Source of the DNA: Acidiluteibacter sp965660325
Lineage (GTDB): Bacteria; Bacteroidota; Bacteroidia; Flavobacteriales_E; Vicingaceae
DNA length: 64,000 bases
Direction of reading: 5' to 3'
NCBI GenBank assembly: GCA_965660325.1
Contig: CBFHZL010000001.1
Coordinates: 27,370-91,369, forward strand
In this document: piece by piece, positions 62,307 to 64,000 of the stretch
How positions within the stretch are numbered: position 1 is the stretch's first letter
Layout: the number at the start of each line of letters is the position of its first letter
Translations under genes and position numbers: made by a program
Notes under the pieces: model-generated
Seen by the model: the letters and a program-made list of their open reading frames with translations, nothing else
What the model was told of the DNA's origin: nothing
Databases searched by the model: none

Positions 62307-64000
62307 ATGAAAAGTTTAACAACCTTCATTTTACTATTTCTTACAATAAGCACTTTCACTAATGCCCAACAAATTAATGCCTATGCAAGAGTCTCTTCAA
62401 TCTCAGGGTCTACGCTAACAGTAACTAATGTTGATGAAGGTGATGATACCTTTGAGGCAGGTGAACGACTAATTATCATGCAAATGCAAGATGATGTTAT
62501 TGGATCAAACACGAATAATAACGCATCATTTGGAGACCTATCTAATATTGAGTCTGCTGGTTTGTACGAGATTAGAACGATTGGCTCTGTTTCTGAATCA
62601 GGAGGCATCCCGATCAGTATTACTTTATCTACTACCCCTAACAATACTTATAATACAGGATCTAATTCGAGGGTTCAAATAATTTCATTTCCTCAGTTAG
62701 GGTCACCAGACTATGCAACAACAGGAAATATGTCAACACAAAACTGGAATGGAAATATTGGGGGAGTTCTGGCTTTTGAAGTTGAAGGCATATTTACACT
62801 AAGTGATAATATAAATGCAAATAATAGCGGATTTAGAGGTGGAAACAGAGACAATTCTAGCGCAGGAGGCTGCAATAGTTCCACATATATTTCTGCCTCA
62901 TCAAATCAATTTGCAGAAAAAGGTGAAGGTATCTACAGAAATACAAATACCAATTGGGAAGAAGCGAAAGGTAAGGTTTTGACCGGTGGTGGTGGTGGAA
63001 ATGAACACAATGGCGGCGGTGGCGGCGGTGGCAACTATACTGCAGGAGGTAATGGCGGTATAGGATGGAATTGTAGTGCTCCTGCAAGTGCAGGAGGGCT
63101 TGGAGGAATTGCATTAAACACACACATCAGTTCATCTCGCATATTTCTCGGCGGTGGCGGTGGCGGTGGCGAAGGAAACAATGCTGTTTCTACTGATGGA
63201 GGCCGTGGAGGAGGTATTATCATAATTAGAGCTAACGAAATTCGGACGACGGGCAGTTGTGGCCAACGTGTAATCAGCGCGAATGGACAAAGTTCAAGCG
63301 ATGCAGGTAATGATGGCGCAGGCGGTGCAGGTGCAGGTGGCTCAATTATCATTAACGTGGATACATGGAATATATCTTCAAGTTGTGACATTTTAGTTCG
63401 CGCTAATGGTGGAAACGGCGGAAGGTCAAATACCGGTGGTGTTCATGGTGGCGGCGGCGGAGGCGGCCAGGGTGCTGTTATCTATTCAATAGCTCAACCA
63501 ACAACAAATACGACTACACAAACTCAGAATGGAACAGGTGGATGCGATAATAACTCAAACCCATGCAATAGCAACACTTCAGGAGGAGGTTCTGGGACGA
63601 ATAATACAGGAATAATTGATGGAGCCACAGGCGGTCCCCTCCCTATAGAATTAGATTATTTTAATGCAATAAAAAGAGGTACATCTGTTTTATTGGAATG
63701 GAGAACGTTTAGCGAAATCAACAATAATTATTTTTCCGTAGAGCGATCCATTGATGGAGAAAATTGGACAGAGATTGTTCGAAAAAAAGGAAGTGGGACC
63801 AATTCGTCTCCTATGAAATATACCACGTTTGATTATCAACCCCACTTTGGAACATCTTATTATCGATTAAAACAAACTGATTTCAATGGAGCATTTACTG
63901 TTCATTCAATGCATGCAATTGAGTTCAAAAAATTAACTGCAGTGAGCGCCTATCCAAATCCAACAAAAGGGGAACTTACTGTTGAGCTTCAAACAGCAGA
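62307..64000 (+). CDS. Glycine-rich secreted protein with T9SS type A sorting domain, 3'-truncated
   Basis: Open from ATG 62307 to the window edge (at least 564 residues), so the end is missing. Signal peptide MKSLTTFILLFLTISTFTNA. Residues of about 175-400 are rich in Gly runs ('GGGGNEHNGGGGGGG', 'FLGGGGGGGEGNNA') mixed with Asn/Ser and scattered Cys. A fibronectin-like strand region ('LLEWRTFSEINNNYFSVERS') is followed by 'VSAYPNPTKGELTVEL', the start of a type A T9SS signal. The nearest 5' gene is msrB, 46 bp away. Function is unknown; a structural or adhesive surface role is likely. Confidence 0.82.
   Translation, partial: MKSLTTFILLFLTISTFTNAQQINAYARVSSISGSTLTVTNVDEGDDTFEAGERLIIMQMQDDVIGSNTNNNASFGDLSNIESAGLYEIRTIGSVSESGGIPISITLSTTPNNTYNTGSNSRVQIISFPQLGSPDYATTGNMSTQNWNGNIGGVLAFEVEGIFTLSDNINANNSGFRGGNRDNSSAGGCNSSTYISASSNQFAEKGEGIYRNTNTNWEEAKGKVLTGGGGGNEHNGGGGGGGNYTAGGNGGIGWNCSAPASAGGLGGIALNTHISSSRIFLGGGGGGGEGNNAVSTDGGRGGGIIIIRANEIRTTGSCGQRVISANGQSSSDAGNDGAGGAGAGGSIIINVDTWNISSSCDILVRANGGNGGRSNTGGVHGGGGGGGQGAVIYSIAQPTTNTTTQTQNGTGGCDNNSNPCNSNTSGGGSGTNNTGIIDGATGGPLPIELDYFNAIKRGTSVLLEWRTFSEINNNYFSVERSIDGENWTEIVRKKGSGTNSSPMKYTTFDYQPHFGTSYYRLKQTDFNGAFTVHSMHAIEFKKLTAVSAYPNPTKGELTVELQTA

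Noticed and set aside
62381..63391. Several minus-strand frames across the glycine-rich gene, rich in Pro/His
   Set aside because: They arise from the complement of Gly codons (GGN gives CCN) and lack any start context or motif.
62990..63470. Tandem GGC/GGT repeats that could suggest a CRISPR or satellite array
   Set aside because: They are in-frame Gly codons of a signal-peptide-bearing protein; no equal-length spacers.

Overview
The window is one AT-rich bacterial segment from a member of Bacteroidota, most likely a marine-type flavobacterium. The evidence is type IX secretion (T9SS) C-terminal sorting signals of types A and B on several large secreted proteins, two S46 dipeptidyl-peptidases, a bacillithiol-type YtxJ/BrxC protein, small families typical of the phylum (DUF4834, GWxTD, GlmU-like TIGR03991) and TAnnTTTG-type promoter elements. 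A run of 99 N inside dinB shows that this is a draft or metagenome assembly. I see no rRNA, tRNA, CRISPR array, transposase or prophage gene.

Layout. (1) 3-641: the 3' end of a YihY/BrkB membrane protein. (2) 638-16136, all leftward: carB, a DUF4834 protein, a YfhO-type membrane protein, then a surface-glycan locus (sulfotransferase, glycosyltransferase, two hexapeptide acyltransferases, epimerase, PLP aminotransferase, nucleotidyltransferase-kinase fusion, HAD phosphatase, Wzx-type flippase). (3) 16281-21015: a T9SS beta-propeller protein, a putative outer-membrane protein, osmC, brxC and a 41-residue lipoprotein. (4) 21126-29423, rightward: ung, a POTRA/BamA-like protein, an L,D-transpeptidase, a GWxTD lipoprotein, rlmB, a GT39 enzyme and a PlsC-like acyltransferase. 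(5) 29420-33382: a VOC protein, an SDR and an arsenosugar-type glycosyltransferase leftward, with DUF547 and rhodanese genes divergent. (6) 33467-48661: a T9SS and peptidase district containing a BNR/PKD cargo protein, a DPP7-like S46 peptidase, a GlmU-like protein, a subtilisin, a type B cargo protein and a DPP11-like S46 peptidase. (7) 48785-64000: two uncharacterised genes, an MscS channel, an S28/S37 peptidase, uvrB, dinB coupled to a membrane-anchored MutS-like ATPase, yceI, an NTF2-like protein, tex, msrB and a glycine-rich T9SS protein that runs off the end.

How the genes fit together. Region 2 can build an N-acylated amino sugar plus an activated sugar, assemble or sulfate a glycan, and export it. 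Regions 6-7 form a protein-degradation set: an exported subtilisin makes oligopeptides, DPP7-like and DPP11-like enzymes with complementary S1 pockets remove dipeptides, and an S28/S37 enzyme adds another specificity.

Most unusual observations: a perfect 29-nt palindrome inside the signal-peptide codons of a GTG-started T9SS cargo gene; a HAD gene and a flippase gene in the same frame separated only by TAG before a TTG start; many TTG starts; a reversed-order HldE-like fusion; a membrane MutS-like/dinB couple joined by a TTGA overlap; an alternating inverted-repeat operator candidate on the yceI promoter; and REP-like hairpins in the only gene-free stretch over 300 bp (44068-44522).
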